A stretch of DNA of 64,000 bases, taken from the NCBI GenBank assembly GCA_904063045.1, contig CAJFCJ010000005.1, positions 1,023,167 to 1,087,166 of the forward strand, in the 5' to 3' direction. The notes beneath the pieces are model-generated. The model made no database searches. It was not told the origin of the DNA and saw nothing but the letters and a program-made list of their open reading frames with translations. The position numbers and the translations under genes are program-made. Shown here in pieces: positions 12,710 through 25,767 of this stretch (its first letter is position 1; the number at the start of each line of letters is the position of its first letter). The stretch comes from Dimorphilus gyrociliatus (taxonomy: Eukaryota; Annelida; Polychaeta; Dinophilidae).

Positions 12710-13342
12710 AGGTGTATATACATGTATTGTTTATACATATATGTACTACTTATATACAGTATATATATATATATATATAGTGTATATACTTATGTATATG
12801 TATAAACATAATCCTAAATATAAAAAATATGCATATCTTACTTATATATACACATGTTATATATAAATAATTCTGAGAACTTTATTTCCAAGTCTGTTTT
12901 GTTTGTAATTTTTTTTTGTTTATTCTACGCTCTACTCCTCCTTCTCCTCCTTCTCCTCCTTCTCCTCCTACTCCTACTTTTCATTATTATTATTATTATC
13001 ATCATCATTATTATTATTATTATCATCACTATCATCAATGTCATTTTTTTTATCCTCTTGTTATTGTGTATATAAAGAGTTTTATCTTTTCTTCTTTTAT
13101 CCAATTTTTTGCCATATGTGTTTCAATAGAGTTATTATTTAAGAAAAAAAGATGAAACAAAAGTTTATTAAAAGAACTTTCTCCCTTCCCTTTTCTCCTC
13201 TCTTCTCCCTCCCTTTTTATTCAATTTTATCTATTTCATATTTAATTGATAAATTTCTGAAATAACATTTTAGCAGCTTAAATAACAAAAAAGTAAAACC
13301 TGCTGCATATTTCTCACATAAGAAGAGAGGGATTGAGAGAGG

Positions 13343-13382
<40 letters not shown>

Positions 13383-13977
13383 AACAGATATATGGAGAGA
13401 AATATCTTTTAAACAGAGTTTCTTTTTCTATTGTGCAGGATATATTTCCCTAATTATTTTTTTCTTTTCAACAAAATACACAATGTTACTCTTTTCTCTT
13501 TTCCTAGAAACTCTCTTCATCATGATTAATTTATTTACATATTTTAACGATTTTTAGTGATTAAAATACAGAAAAAAAGTCATTTTTCATAAAAGAAATT
13601 TATGGTAATATCTTAGTAAAAACAATCTATTCATTATAGGTTTTTTTAGGACTTTAATCATTCTTTTCCCTTTTTTTTAAAAAAAAAAAGCAAAACGAAC
13701 AAAAATGTTTTGATAAATTATTCTAACTCTACACAGCGGTCATGTCAAAGATCATTTGGTATACATTAATTCACCATGTCCTAAAAGTCTTTCGCCCTGC
13801 TTTTCCCCCTTTTATCACCTTCCTTTTAGTAAATTGAACAACTTTTACCGTGAATTAAAACGTCTAATGTTGTTAAAGCGTGTGCGTTCGTATATGTGCT
13901 TTACACATATATATCAATCGAACTTACACAGTTTCATCCTTTCTCTCTTTCCTCTTGTTCATTTTCTTCTTCATCTC

Positions 13978-14011
<34 letters not shown>

Positions 14012-14473
14012 GAAATTTCTTATTCTTTCATTTTTTGTATTTAGTGAAAAAATCGACTTTGTAGATTGTTTTAACCGTGAGAAATGTTTACAAGTTTAAT
14101 CTGTAAAATTCACTATTTTTGGCACTTTGTACATTTTGCAAATGATAATTTGTTTCTTTAAAAAAAAAAAGAAACAATTAAAGAGAACAAGTAAATAGAA
14201 TAAATACATCTTTTTCTACAATTATCAATGAAATAGTATAGTCTGAAATTATTTATTCCATTATCTGCTAGATGGCGCTTTGTCGAAGAAGGAACACCAA
14301 AATTTTATAAACACTCTTTCGAAACTCATAACTTTTCTATTCAAAGATAAGATAAATTGACTGATAGATACGTAAAATATGAGAATAAATTAAAAATTCA
14401 ATAATATAAAACAGACTAGATTCATAGATTAATCAGTTCTTTTTTAAGATTTGAAGAAAGATATAAAAAAATC
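12710..14473. other. Intergenic low-complexity region
   Basis: No coding exon is supported. The stretch contains TA runs, a ctcctt/att/atc triplet block (about 12937-13036), a GA run (about 13342-13378) and a TC run (about 13980-14011). ORFs across these blocks are repeats read as protein. Confidence 0.7.
12937..13036. repeat. Pyrimidine triplet block followed by ATT/ATC repeats
   Basis: Units of ctcctt give way to runs of tta and tca. Reading frames through this block give poly-Leu and poly-Ile strings and are not genes. Confidence 0.9.
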
Positions 14474-14932
14474 TCATATGAACTCCCTTTGGTATGAAAA
14501 ATCACAGTTTGTCACTTCTGATAGAGATTCGATAAATTTTAGAGTTTCTTCGCTGCTCTCTAAGCTACTCAGATCAAAATTTTCGCTTTCGTCGCTATCG
14601 GAATGTCGTTTTTCGCACCATTTTCCCAAACCAGGAGCATTTTCATCGATAAACATTTCACCGGTTGTGGTAAGCATTGTCGTTAAATGCTTTATATAAG
14701 CCGCTGCACCTCGTAATATTTTTTCTTTGGGTATCCTTTTTTCAGATCTCTTTAATAATGGAATTCTATTCTGAAGATCTTTAAAGGCTACATTTAAACC
14801 TTCCATTCTCTTCCTCTCTCTCTGATTTCTCCTAACCACGGATTTTTCAGGCCTCTCCGCATGAGGAATGTACGGACGACGAACCATTCTCTTATTATTC
14901 TTTTTTAAGATTTCTTCCGAACAAGATAGCAT
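14474..14932 (-). CDS. bHLH transcription factor
   Basis: A single-exon gene of 152 residues. Residues ~34-87 form a basic helix-loop-helix domain. The basic part reads RRNQRERKRMEGLN, with the Glu of the R-E-R triplet that contacts E-box DNA. Helix 1 is FKDLQNRIP, and after a short loop helix 2 is EKILRGAAAYIKHLTTML. The tail is acidic and Ser-rich (SDSDESENFDLSSLESSEE), as in activation or phospho-regulated regions. The form is that of class A tissue-specific factors such as achaete-scute, but NQRER in place of NERER and the long loop make the exact group uncertain. It would bind CANNTG as a heterodimer with an E protein in the nucleus. E-boxes matching the achaete-scute type lie upstream at 15561 and 15793. 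Confidence 0.85.
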   Translation of the reverse strand: MLSCSEEILKKNNKRMVRRPYIPHAERPEKSVVRRNQRERKRMEGLNVAFKDLQNRIPLLKRSEKRIPKEKILRGAAAYIKHLTTMLTTTGEMFIDENAPGLGKWCEKRHSDSDESENFDLSSLESSEETLKFIESLSEVTNCDFSYQREFI

Positions 14933-15560
14933 GACGACAACGACGATGATAATGATGATTGCAGCACGTGTCTTCTCAAATGGTCATTGTTCTATTACAA
15001 GTCATCGGTATTTGTACTAGCCGTAAGAGTAGGCGGAGCCTAAAGTCAATTACCTTTGAATGAAGAGCTAATTGCATAGTGCGAGCAGAATCTATAGAAA
15101 ATTACATAAATTTTTGGGTTTACTCTGCGGGTGAACTATAAGATGAAAGAGAGTTTTTGTTTTAAAAAAAAACGAGCTGAAAGAAAATACAAAGCCATTT
15201 TTTTCTATGGCTATATTATTTAAATTGCTATTTTCCCTTTATTTTTGATTAATAGATGGTATCCTTGGCCGGATTTGTGTGATAATAATTCTAATAAAAG
15301 ATCTGGTCTATATTCTGAAATTAATCAGCTCTCTCTCTCTCTCTCTCTCTCTCCCTTTTTTTGTCTATTCAATTATTCTTCAACAGCTTTTCGGTTCTTT
15401 TTTTTTATCTTCTCTCTTCTTGGTGAACTATTCTTCTTTGATTAAAATTAAGGATGAATTCTTATTTGATTATAGGCAAATGCCCCGATTTGAAAGACTT
15501 TTTGTAAAAGAGCAAAATTAGCAAATAAAAAAGACATTAACCTATATTGAGACGTAAGGA

Positions 15561-15568
15561 CCACCTGC
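15561..15568 (-). promoter_or_regulatory. E-box of achaete-scute type (GCAGGTGG)
   Basis: The reverse strand reads GCAGGTGG, which fits the GCAG[GC]TG[TG] site known for proneural bHLH factors. It lies about 630 bp upstream of the bHLH start. A related GCAGGTGA is at 15793-15800. Autoregulation is an inference. Confidence 0.35.
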
Positions 15569-15805
15569 GGTGACCATCTGAACGTGTTCCTATGATTACG
15601 TCAGGTCCATGCTCCTTGATTAGAGCACGCTTCCGCCGCCAATCTCTCATCTTACCCCACTTGACCAAGCCTTTTTTCAACAAGATTTTGCGCAAGGACC
15701 TATATGGTACTAATTAAAGATCCTTTGATTGTTAAGAAGGGTACAAAATATCACACTCCTCCTTATTTATTCTCCGGCTTTTACATTGTTGTTCACCTGC
15801 TGCGC

Positions 15806-15838
15806 GTCGGGCGCCTCCTAAACAGAGAGGCGTCCGAC
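15806..15838. other. Perfect-stem hairpin (12 bp arms, 9 nt loop)
   Basis: Arms 806-817 and 827-838 pair over all 12 positions in RNA, with one G-U, around the loop ctaaacaga. The stem is GC-rich in AT-rich surroundings. It has no pyrimidine loop as in histone 3' ends, and the role is unknown. Confidence 0.5.
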
Positions 15839-16706
15839 TCGAATAAATCCCTTCTACTTAGAAGATAAGTAAATTAGTAGTAAGAGATAAATAAAAATCT
15901 TTGACATGAAACGATCTACTCGTGAATAGGCAACCTAACTATAGAAGATACTTTATCTTCCCTAAAGGTTAATTAATCAGCTACTTAATCTTCTGACTGT
16001 AACAATGTTCCTAAGTACATTCTCTCATTATCTTAAATTCTTCTAGTATTGAATATCATACGCTCCGTGTACTTGTATATACTTTACATAATACAAACTG
16101 CAATATATTGTGTATTTTTTAGTTTGTCCCTGTAAATTTACCTTTTAATTTTTCAAGAGTTTTTGATAAGAAAGAGATACGAAACCGTCCAAAAGTAAAC
16201 AAAAGACGCCTTTTTTTAAATATAATTTTCTAATGATATATCAATAATTAGTTATTGTTTTTCTGTCTTCTTCATTGTTTTTGTTAAAGATCAAACATTA
16301 TCCCTTAATTACAGTTCAGTTGAATGATGACGTCAATCAAATGTAATTATAAGATAAGGTAGCATTACATGTTCTTATAAGTTTTTAAGGAAGAAAACAA
16401 TGAAAAAGTGAGAAATCAAGAGATGAAGATAAACAATAAGTACTTTGTTACTGCTGAATATGTTAAAAGAAGGAAAGAAGGAAAGATTAGTTTTAAGGTT
16501 TTTATTTAAAGTTTTTTTCATCAAATGAAGTTACAATAATAATAATAATAATAATAAAAGTTACTGTCTTAACAGGAAGTGTAAGAATAGGAAGATTGCG
16601 AGAAGGCGATGAGAAGATATATCATAGAAATTTGAAACATCATTCTCTTCAAGTTCTTCTTTATTATTCAAATGTAGCTTTCTGACAAAAAAATTCTGCA
16701 GCATAT

Positions 16707-19700
16707 TTAGATTTGATCCCCGTAGTTTCTCGACACAACGTTTGTATTAGAGTGTTCGTTTATCTTAATCATCAAGTAAGCCTTGTCTTGGGCTTCCCTT
16801 GCCATTTGTTCCCGGAGTACAATAACTCTCTTTCGATTTAATTCATTCATCGTTGCATGATAATAAATTCCCAGGCTGTAATTTATTAAAAATGAAACAG
16901 ATGTCTTATTCTTGATTATCTGTTGAAATTATTTCGTTATAATTACCATAAACAAACAAATATTAGAGCAACAACTCCAGCCGATCCGATAAACGTAAAT
17001 ATGGCGTCAAAAACTTTGGGAAAGCCGTCAATTGTTAATGAAACAATTTTAAACGCGCTTGAGTATAATCTGAATGGCCCACAGCCTTTTGATGGAGGAA
17101 TTCTAAGCAAGGGAAATTAAAAAAAAAAATAAACGTTTAATAAATAATCCCCCATACACGGACGCCATCTATATGTATTTCGTTAATTTTCCAAATACTT
17201 ACTGCCATATAATATAACCAATTGGAATGCAGCACATTAGAAACGCTGACATTAGTACAACTGTGAAGAAAGTTTGAGATTTAGATGCTTTAACTAGTCT
17301 TGTTGATGGAGCGTAATTGAATAGACAGGTGAACTGAAAGGTTAATGAAAACAGATTAAAGATATTTGTAAGTAAAACAATAAATTAGAAATGAAAAATA
17401 TACTTTTTTAATATAAAATAAGAGGAATGTCTTCACAAATGCAATTGTAGGGATAAGCGGAGAAAAGTATGCTCCTAACCTGTCAGTTTTATAGTATAAT
17501 CATTAATACGAGTTTTAATATTGACTCTATTTAAATTATTATTACAAACCAGCAAAGAGTTTGACCATAAACCAGATCTAGAACGTTTTTGGATATCTCG
17601 AATTCTTGCTGACCAACTAGTTGACTTAATTTGCAGTTACATTTTGTTACGATCAATCTATAAAGATATGCAAGACAATCGATTAAAATGTATAAAAGAC
17701 GGTGACAATAATTCAAAACATACTTTCTTGGCACTTCCACAAAGAATGTTATAAAAAAGGCGGCAATGAAATCGGTAAGTACAAGCTTATACAATTGCTG
17801 CCCAACGTACGATTCCCAGCACTGAAATGGTAATGAAAAACCGCCGTAATTAAGGTATGTCACCTAGAACGAGATCTCACCCTTAGCACTGGACAATCGT
17901 CTTTCACTCCAACATTACAATCATTTGCATCTTTCGGTGAGCATGTCACTTGGCCGTATAACGTTGCCAGGAGAACGGCAACAGAAGCTAGACGTAGAAA
18001 TACTGTCCTATTTTCATTTCAAGGGATAGAGGGAGACAAGTGAGAAGAAAACAGAGAAAAATATTATAAAACTATAATCTTATTCAAAGACAAACCTGGC
18101 TAATGTCAGTAAAATTTCTGTATCTTGTGTATAATTCTCAACAATTACCAGTTTTTGAAAAATCAGAGGTAGAAGCACATTTAGAAAGGTTATACTTAAA
18201 GATGGTAAAAATTCAAAGAGAAGCTTAATGAATTTATTCTTTTCCTCATAATTCGATTGTTCTTTAAGCTATATGATAAAAAAAAACAAGATATTTCTTA
18301 ATATACCATTATAAACACAAAAATGAGGAGAGTCAATCTCTTATTATTAGGTTAGTGTGACTAATTAATATACACGTGTTCAAGTTTTATACTCTTTTAT
18401 CTTTTAGCACTTATAAACTCTTAAACTATTAGTGATTGGGAATAAAAAAAAATAAAGGAAAGGGGGAAGATGGGGAGATGAGGATGGAATAAGAAATTCC
18501 AATATCACTTCATTCATCTGTAATACATATATCTTTAATCTTTATGATAAAAAGATTAAAGTTCAATTTCAAAACAAAGCACAAAAAAACGAAAAAAAAT
18601 AAACCACAATCTGTAATATTAGAAAGCCCTTAACCTCTTTTTTTATATTAAAAAAGTGATATTTTTACTACTTTTTGTTTATTTACTTTTGGGTAATATT
18701 ACTATATCATTATACTATCGTTAGGTGTGACCTTTCCGTGCTTTTACTTACGTTAAAGGGATCTTCCTGTGCTGTAATCTATTCGTCATGCATTTTTTAA
18801 ATTAAGTTTGTCATTATCTTTTAGTTAATCGCCTATTTAAGTTTACACCTAATTAATCTCTTATAAAAACAAACCAAATATACTGTATAATAATACAATA
18901 GTACGCATGCTAACCTCTGTGGCCTTTGTCATACTGTAATAAATGAGGTATCCAGATCCAGCCAATAATCCAATAACTAAAAAGTTTGCCAGAAATCGAA
19001 TGGTATAAAGTGCACATTTGGAAGTGTTCTCTCTCTTTAGTTTTCTTTCTCTCTCTTGGAACGAGGACTGATGAAGGGAAGATAAGATTCAAGATATTTT
19101 GTTACAAGCCCTCAATATACAGTAATTAGTTTGTTAGACACTTACGTTTAATTCGTGAAGTATGGATTTCCGTTTCAAGACTATAGCGTCATCGTCAGTT
19201 AAAGAGTAATCCCACGCAGATAAGATTAAATTGCAGTACGGATAAAATTGATGTTCTTCACCCAATGCTGCAGTTTTCAATGCACTTGACGCCCTAAAAA
19301 ATGGTTAAAGGAGAGTTATATAGCTACAAGCATTATTATCGTATGACTTACTGTCTGGCCATTAAAATTAAACTCATTATCAAGTAAGCTATAACGACCA
19401 TAATAAAAGCTAATGGAAGGTTGTAGGATTGTCCCGCCAATAGATTCTTATCCGAGTAATATCCATGGAAAAGGAGTGTTTTCTCCATCCAGCCCTGTGC
19501 AAACATCATAAAATGTTTGTCTAAGAAGTGGTTCGAGATTAATATAAAAAACTAACGGTTCCTTGAAGAAAATCCAAAACTAATTGAGCTGTATCATTTT
19601 TCATAACAACAACAGAATCCTTGTATCTTCGACTGCATACTGCAGTAGTACTAGTATCGGACGTTGAGTAATCAACTTTATCATTATAAATAATTTGCGG

Positions 19701-20848
19701 TATGATTATAAAGCAAAAGCTGATAAGGAAGATGTATAGATTAAGAAAGAAAAGCCATTTTAAGAAAGCGAAATAAGAAGAGACGGCTGGTCCAAATTGG
19801 CCTTCGATAGTTTTTATAGAAGCTCTCCATATTTCAAAACTTTGAGACACTTCCTTGTATCTGGTTCCAACTTTATTCCAAAACTATTGAACAAAATAGG
19901 GCTATTTATGAAATTGTAAACGTTTTACACTGTTTATCGGACATTCTCCCTAAACCGAAAAAACGTCGTAAGTTATTAATAACAGCCTTTCATGACGGAA
20001 TAAATGATGATATAATATTTAGGAACGTCTAAGCTGTTACTAGCCATATTAAATGCATATATATTCAAGCTAATGGACTGAACAGATGAATTTATTAATA
20101 AAGAGAGTTTATTTTGATATCGTCCAAACTTTAAATAAGTCTTTTACTAAATGACGTCGGCATTCTTTTTAAATATCTTACTAGGAAATGCTTAAAGTAT
20201 AATTTCGTTTATACTTGTTTAGTAGCAAAGATAATAACTAGATTATTATCGCCTATGTCATCAAAAGTGCATAAGAAATACTAACCAATTTTTGTCTATT
20301 CTTAAAAGCGGCCCAACCTTTCAGCTTTTTCGAAGAGTCAGTTAACAAATGAGATCTATAAGGGAAAGTAGGAAATTTGGTTTTTTTTCAGGTAAATCGG
20401 TGGAGAAAGAGAAAAAAAATGTAATAAATATCCTAATTAAGTGAACGAAAGAATTTTGAGCGTTTCCCTCCTACGTCTCTACATTATTTATTAACCTGCT
20501 CGTTAAAGTAGATACTTTTTCCACTAGTTTCCCAAACATCTTATGTCTTCGAGTGTTTTTTTGTGAACAGAGAAGATGTTGAGTTTCATCATCCTCCATA
20601 GAGGAGAGTAGAGCGTATACTTTGTCATCGATATTAGTTGAAAATCTTTTCCCGTTGCCCAAAGTCATCAATTTCCTTTGGACATTCTTAAGTTTTGAAT
20701 CTGTTCTTTTCCTAACTGGTAGAATCTTTGACGAACTATTTATCTGTGATGAAGAATTCCTCTCTTCTAAATTAATCGTTTCTACTCCATCAGTAGGCGC
20801 TGGAAGAACTACACGCGGAGTAGGAGAAATCCTATTATGATTACTCAT
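16707..20848 (-). CDS. Transmembrane channel-like (TMC) protein
   Basis: Fourteen exons: 20848-20496, 20355-20286, 19883-19557, 19494-19352, 19293-19146, 19067-18915, 18268-18096, 18007-17881, 17821-17724, 17657-17550, 17479-17404, 17333-17203, 17102-16947, 16875-16707. Every junction keeps frame and gives 743 residues, the length of TMC7-type proteins. Family landmarks seen in order are IKTIEGQFGPAVSSYFAFL before the first membrane helix, ILSAWDYSL, EFLPSLSITFLNVLLP, the TMC signature [34 protein letters not shown] and PPSKGCGPF. The cytosolic N-terminus (~118 residues) is Ser/Lys-rich and the C-terminus is a charged helix. TMC proteins are multi-pass membrane proteins with the TMEM16 fold; TMC1/2 form the hair-cell mechanotransduction channel. 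The signature looks closer to the TMC5/6/7/8 side, but subgroup assignment needs a tree. Confidence 0.9.
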
Positions 20849-21280
20849 TTTCAAGACAAGTTTCACTTCTGAATTCTCCAGCACTTCTGATCATGCAGAT
20901 GTATAAAACTGCTTACGCAGATCGATATCTACCACTACAGCTCACGTTTCTTATCAAGATAAATGGCAGTCCTATCAAAAAATTGTCGTGTTGACCGAAC
21001 ACAATAAGCGAGCATTTAAAAACTATAAATTGAATTCATCTATCGATATATCAATATTTCGATTTAGAGTGGTTCTTTCTTAAATTCCTTTCCGCTATTC
21101 TATTGGTCTAAAGTAATAGAATTTAAAAAAAAAAGCAGGAAAGTTAACCATACAATTTTTCCATTAACATTTATAATAAGTGAACAGTAAGATTAATGTA
21201 AAATTCATGTGCAAACCAATACATTAATATTGTTTACATTCAAGCAAATAAGATAAATCTATATATGTATAGATATACAG

Positions 21281-21312
<32 letters not shown>

Positions 21313-21418
21313 TCTATAGAATATGATCAGAAAGAGCTGGAAAAAGATCAGTAATTTTTCTGCCGTCAAAATCAATTTTTTTTTTATACTTTCATCTTTA
21401 CCAATCTATTTTTATCCT

Positions 21419-21456
<38 letters not shown>

Positions 21457-22726
21457 TCATTCTCTCTGCTTTGTTTATTAGTTACCATACTACAACAACA
21501 AAAAAAATCTTTCAAGTACCATATACAGTACAGTTATTTATTATCATGAAACTTATAATACAGTAAAATGTTATACATAGCATTATAATTTCTCTTCAAA
21601 TATACATAGGATATTTCGTAGAAAAAATTACCATTAAGTAAATATAGAAGACAAAAATAGGAGAAATATTATAAGTAGATTACTTTACTAACAGTTTGTT
21701 AAACAGATTTTTCAATTCTTTTATTAAGTCAATAAATCAAAGTTTATTCTATAAAAGTAAAGAAAACGCGGCTGTATTATATCACAAAGAATAGTTCCTT
21801 ATTCATTCACATATAGATATGTACTATATAATATACACTTTGTATATACGATTACAGTCTTTCTTCGTTTTTCTCTCTCAACACCATATCAGATTATGTA
21901 AACATTGACATAAAAATTATTTTCTTCCCTTTGCCATAGAAGAGAAAAGAATGAAAAGAATGAGGGAGGATGGGAAGGAGTGAGAGAGGGAGAGAGAGAG
22001 AGAGCGAGGAAAGAATAGAAAAATTGATAGTAATTGCATCACATGTAAAAAAAAACAATCAATGCGGAATTTTACATTCAGTATAGTTATTCTATTGTAT
22101 ATCAATTTTCCTATAAACAATTAAGTACTTCATTTAAAAAAGAAAGTAACCGAATATATCAATAATGTATTATATATTCTTTATAAGTAATCATATTTTA
22201 ACTATTTAAGTCTACTAAAGCAAAATCGTGCAAAAGATATTGGAAATGCACTTGAAAACGTGATAGTTTCTACCACAACTGTTTACATCAGTTTAACATG
22301 GAAACCTTAGAGGGATACAAATATTTACGTGCTTTAATCATCGTCTCTACTACCCTTATATATTAGACAACCTTCTTTTCTCATTATTCCTAATATATAT
22401 ATATATATTCGTTATCATTGTCTATATTTTAATATTAAAGAATATTTACGCTGAACGATATTTTGATCAACGCCCAAAATTCTTCGATTATAAAGTATTG
22501 ATTAGATCTGATAAAGTACTTGTTTTATAAATAGTTATAATATATTTAAAAAAGTAAGAGATAAGGTACTCTTTTCTCTGTTTTTTTTGTATTACTTGCA
22601 TGACTAAGCGATGTTAATTAATTAAAATATTCTTCTATATCGCTTTTTATCCAATTTTTTTTCACAATACAATATAATTTCACTCTTTGTCAAATAGATA
22701 AATCTTATCAGTTAGTAATAGCAATC
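20849..22726. other. Intergenic, repeat-rich
   Basis: No exon is supported. There are TA (about 21279-21310), TC (about 21419-21450) and GA (about 21988-22003) runs. ORFs over these are repeat artefacts. The beginning of the stretch is the TMC promoter side. Confidence 0.6.
21279..21450. repeat. TA and TC microsatellites
   Basis: A ta run (about 21279-21310) and a tc run (about 21419-21450) are separated by about 110 bp of ordinary AT-rich DNA. Confidence 0.9.
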
Positions 22727-22730
22727 TTAC

Positions 22731-22933
22731 TTTAGTATTCTCTTATTGGCTAAAGTTGTTGGTGCACTTCGAACAGCATCGAGAACTTCCAAGTAGTCGG
22801 CTTTCCTTAATTTATCAATTTTCTTTGGATGAAAATACTTTTCGGAAAGTCCTGGACTAACTCTATCAATATCCATATCAATTTTATTCTTCGATTGCGG
22901 TCTAACTTGGTTTCTACTCATCTTGTCTTGCAT
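22731..22933 (-). CDS. Candidate first exon of an unknown gene
   Basis: An ATG-initiated frame of 67 codons plus two bases ends exactly at a good donor AAA|GTAAGATT; the stop of the unspliced ORF lies inside that donor. The peptide is hydrophilic and basic (for example KKIDKLRKADYLEVLDAVRS) and has no signal peptide or membrane helix. Its composition is coding-like, unlike the repeats around it. I do not recognise the family and found no convincing next exon; unspliced it would be a 68-residue protein. Confidence 0.4.
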
Positions 22934-25767
22934 TTATCAGAGCTGTGCCGAGGACAGAGTTTTTTAATATAAGAATTATAAGATTAAAGTCTGTTTATGG
23001 GAATGTTATTGACCACGTAATTGATTTGTTTTCTATATTAACCCTGAACTGATATACAATTCAACTAAGCTTTCAACCACTTTAATGTCATTCCTCTATA
23101 AATATGAACAATAGTTACAAATAAGCCTACAATATAATGAATAAAATAGCTGAATATACGAGGGAAAAAAAGGAAAATCCTTCTATTGGAATTTGAGGGA
23201 ATGCATTTAAGGTAAAGTTATGTAAAAACAAAAATGAATATTCATTAGTAGTATTTAATCCTACTTTGCATAAAAATGAATTTGAATATCTTCTTTCAGA
23301 ATACATTTTCTAGCATTCTTCTAATTTGTTTTCTTTCATCAAAATCAATCGATATTCGCCTTATATTTTGGAGAAATCGATTGTTCAGATTTCTGTAAAG
23401 CAAAAAACTAAATAATCCTTTCAGTTGTCATAAGATACTTGAGATTTGTTTTTTTTTTCTCTTAGACGTAAAAAAGCAAATTTGCTTGTCTATTGTTTGT
23501 CTATTGTTTAAGGAAGTAGTAGTTCTTTAATTACTATTACTATTATTATTCAACTTTTTTAAATAAGGAAAATATAAGTCTAAATAGAATGAGACAGTCA
23601 TGCTATCGATATTCCTTTATACAATAAATAACCAAAACAACAATACTAACAATAAATAACCACAGCGAAAGCTTCGCTCAAACACGCTCAGTCTTATATC
23701 GAAAGTATAAAATGTCCAAAAATGTAAAAATTAGCAAGAACATAAAGAAAGAAGCCTTAATCAATATTAATAAAGTAAAAAATATGGTTTACTTCTTTTC
23801 TTGTAGCTTTTATCTTCTTTTCCGAATTAAAATAGATCAAAATCAATGTTTTTAAGTCTGAAATACACGTAATACACTTTTTCCAAGGCAGGACACGAAG
23901 TTGAGTCAAAAGTTCTGTTAGCTTTTCTCAAAGACTAACCAAGCTCCATACAGAGGGACGTTTTAGTTGACAATATACTGTATGTCTTTTTTGCAGTGCA
24001 GGTGAATGATTGATCTACTAAAATTAGAGCTTGGTGATCCCTACCCCCCACCCCCTTATCAACTATTGGACTAATAATTGCATACAAAAATAGTTTCTAT
24101 TATATATTGTAACTATGAATATTCTTCTCATACCGTTACATTTATCAAATGTTTACGTCTATTTCTCATATCAACGTCAACGTCACTTAATCATTCACAA
24201 GCAAACGTTCATTGTAGAGATGATAAAGAAGATTATAAACTGCTTTGTCAGGAGAAAAAGTTTAATTCAATTAGTATTATATATTGAATACTACCTACGT
24301 AATTTGTTCTCTCACTTTATCATGATAAATATGAGTTCTACAATTGAAAATGTAACTTTTAAACAAGTTTTTTAATTAGTTAAGATCTTCAATTTGAATA
24401 AAGAACTTTTTAAGTTTGTAGTTTGTTTGTCATGGGATTTTTAATGACAAAATAATTAGTAGAACGTTAATTTGTATGTAGATTACAAAATTGAAAGTGA
24501 TGCAAAACTTTTCAAAGCAACAAATCGATTAATATGTCTTATTCAATATTTATATATACTCTATATACAGTGTATTACTGCATATGTACAGTATATACAT
24601 ATAAATGTATACTGCATTTGTGTGTATTTGTATACATCTAATATATATATATATATAAACAGTATATACCTCTCACTCTTATAAAAGGAATATTTACAGT
24701 CAAAATAAATTAATATCGATACAACCAATACAATATTGTGAACTGTTACGAATTCAATTTATTTAAAGTTTAAATTATTTGTTAACATCAATACCGTCTT
24801 TAATTATAGCTGATTATATAGAATCTATCAATTCATTCCCTATCATTCTTTCCTCCATTTTATATATTGCATAAACATTTATTACATTACGTATTAATAA
24901 TTTCCAACGTTATTATTTTATTATTATAAAGATAAGAAAATTATCTAATTAAGCCCCACCCTCTCTCTCTCTCTCTCTCTCTCTTTCTTTCTCTCTATGT
25001 TTATTTATTTATTTCTTGCTTTCCCTCTCTTTTCTCACAGTTTGCTGCATTAATTAACCTGTATTTGAATCATTCACCCCGTTATCGATTGGTCCTGATA
25101 TAATACCTTTGATACTTAAAAACAGGTTATTATTTAAAGTGTTTGATAGTAATTGTTGTCAATAAATAAGAAGCAATACTTGAGTATTTTGTTATTAAAG
25201 ATTTCGTTAACAATTTAAGATAATCTATTTGTTTTGCGGTTTTAAGAAATACAAGACATCTATCGTTAATTTACCGCCTTGAAAAAAGATAATGAATTAA
25301 GCTTTAGGCATTCGATTTTCTGATAAAATCAATTGAAATTATATTATTTAAGAGTCTCCTATCAATTTTCTCAAAAGCGTCAAATTTTTCTCTAAAACCT
25401 GTGCAATTTTCACATCTTCATGTTGGCCTCCTTTACTTTTCGATATTTTCTTTTAGGCCATAAACTTTATTGGATTTCTGTATCTACAGTACACGTTTAA
25501 ATCTATACGCCATCTACTGTTTTTAATATTATATATCATGAGATTTTCTCCAAAACAACTATTTCCCTCTGTCATGTCCATTAATCCCTTCAGAATTTAT
25601 TTTATCTTTACAACAACCTTTTATGCACTCAATTAATAAAATACTTTTATGGTAAATAAGAAGGGAAAACATCCCATTTTTCTTATTTTCTAAATTAGTC
25701 ATTGCTTCCTTATCGTCAACTGATAAGATAACAGTTCTAAACTACAGTTTGGGACATTCGATTAAAT
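22934..25767. other. Intergenic, no gene seen
   Basis: Very AT-rich, with a CT run at about 24960-24984. Frames at 24078-24684 are without splice signals or protein features. Confidence 0.6.

Larger units (their letters stand above)
14933..16706. other. Intergenic: upstream of bHLH gene, downstream of TMC gene
   Basis: No exon is supported. The stretch contains a CT run (about 15330-15352), an AAT run (about 16537-16557), E-boxes at 15561-15568 and 15793-15800, and a hairpin at 15806-15838. It probably carries regulatory DNA for the bHLH gene. Confidence 0.5.

Noticed and set aside
12854-13155. ORFs rich in Leu, Ile, Ser-Pro and Tyr-His
   Set aside because: These are translations of the ctcctt/att/atc repeat block, not genes.
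17864-17880. A 17 nt intron in the TMC gene
   Set aside because: A normal 59 bp intron (17822-17880) with a good acceptor joins directly to CWESYVGQQ in frame.
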